Of a stretch of DNA of 6,667 nucleotides, positions 6,546 to 6,667 are shown one piece after another. Numbering within the stretch: position 1 is the stretch's first letter; the number at the start of each line of letters is the position of its first letter. Under the pieces are notes generated by a model, which did no database searches, was not told where the DNA came from, and saw only the letters and a list, made by a program, of their open reading frames with translations. This DNA comes from an uncultured Actinomycetes bacterium (GTDB lineage Bacteria; Actinomycetota; Actinomycetes; Nanopelagicales; Nanopelagicaceae): contig CAIPLJ010000192.1 in the NCBI GenBank assembly GCA_903865885.1, forward strand, positions 1 to 6,667, written 5' to 3'. The position numbers and the translations under genes are program-made.

Positions 6546-6592
6546 TGCCCCCGATCGGACTCGAACCGATACTGGAAGGATTTTAAGTCTTT
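6546..6592 (-). tRNA. tRNA-Leu(UAA)-like 3' half; 5' half degenerate or absent
   Basis: Read on the minus strand, several tRNA parts are clear. There is an anticodon arm with 7-base loop CTTAAAA (6587-6581, anticodon UAA at 6585-6583) and a 5-base variable loop (6575-6571). The T-arm ATCGG-TTCGAGT-CCGAT (6570-6554) is perfect, and it is followed by the acceptor 3' strand CGGGGGC (6553-6547) and discriminator A (6546). CCA is not encoded. Oddities: the anticodon stem AAAGA/TCCTT has one A-C mismatch, and the variable loop is short although bacterial tRNA-Leu normally has a long variable arm. No GCCCCCG acceptor 5' strand or D-arm is found upstream. TCTCCCG (6628-6622) pairs at 6 of 7 positions including one wobble, but it leaves 29 bases where about 20 are expected. 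A full-size gene would reach about 6620. It could be a divergent tRNA, a pseudogene, or the 3' tRNA fragment left at an integration site. Confidence 0.5.
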
Positions 6593-6667
6593 CGTATCCA
6601 CTTCTGGCTCAGAGTCGGTGTCGGGAGATTACAGCCGCGAGCCTGTCGTTTCTAGCCTGAATTTTTG

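Noticed and set aside
6576..6592. Group I intron in a tRNA-Leu(UAA) gene
   Set aside because: The anticodon loop CTTAAAA is continuous, whereas the known intron splits the loop within the anticodon.
6546..6667. 3' end of a tmRNA
   Set aside because: The acceptor strand CGGGGGC would pair with GCCCCCG, not the GGGGC-type 5' end of tmRNA. A regular anticodon arm sits before the T-arm, and no alanine-rich tag reading frame is seen.

Overview
The window looks like a piece of bacterial chromosome carrying accessory carbon metabolism. It probably comes from an actinobacterium with moderate GC (roughly mid-40s percent, judged by eye from a few lines). Three things support this weakly: tight gene packing, a tRNA-like 3' end with no encoded CCA, and a leaderless-looking start. 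I cannot name a genus. No integrase, transposase, CRISPR array or rRNA was seen.

Layout. (1) Positions 1-2810, plus strand: the C-terminal part of a fused FAD/iron-sulfur 2-hydroxyacid dehydrogenase, open at the left edge. It overlaps by ATGA with a four-carbon acid sugar kinase family gene. (2) Positions 2807-4451, minus strand: a two-gene operon with an SMP-30/gluconolactonase-type lactonase first and a fumarylacetoacetate hydrolase (FAH) family enzyme 16 bases behind it. Its last gene meets the kinase gene tail to tail with overlapping stop codons. (3) Positions 4452-4589: a 138-base divergent regulatory region. (4) Positions 4590-5822, plus strand: a cytosolic-looking LVIVD-repeat beta-propeller protein of unknown function with a strong ribosome binding site. 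(5) Positions 5851-6492, minus strand: a MOSC-domain protein. (6) Positions 6493-6667: a short regulatory stretch and then, on the minus strand, a convincing 3' half of a tRNA with a UAA (Leu-type) anticodon loop. Its 5' half does not fold as a tRNA.

How the genes may work together (inference): the dehydrogenase, kinase, lactonase and FAH enzyme fit a sugar-acid catabolic locus. A sugar lactone would be opened to an aldonic acid, oxidised at a hydroxyl group with electrons passed through FAD and Fe-S clusters, phosphorylated by the kinase, or dehydrated/cleaved by the FAH enzyme. The substrate is not visible from sequence. The MOSC gene and the tRNA-like element look unrelated to that pathway.
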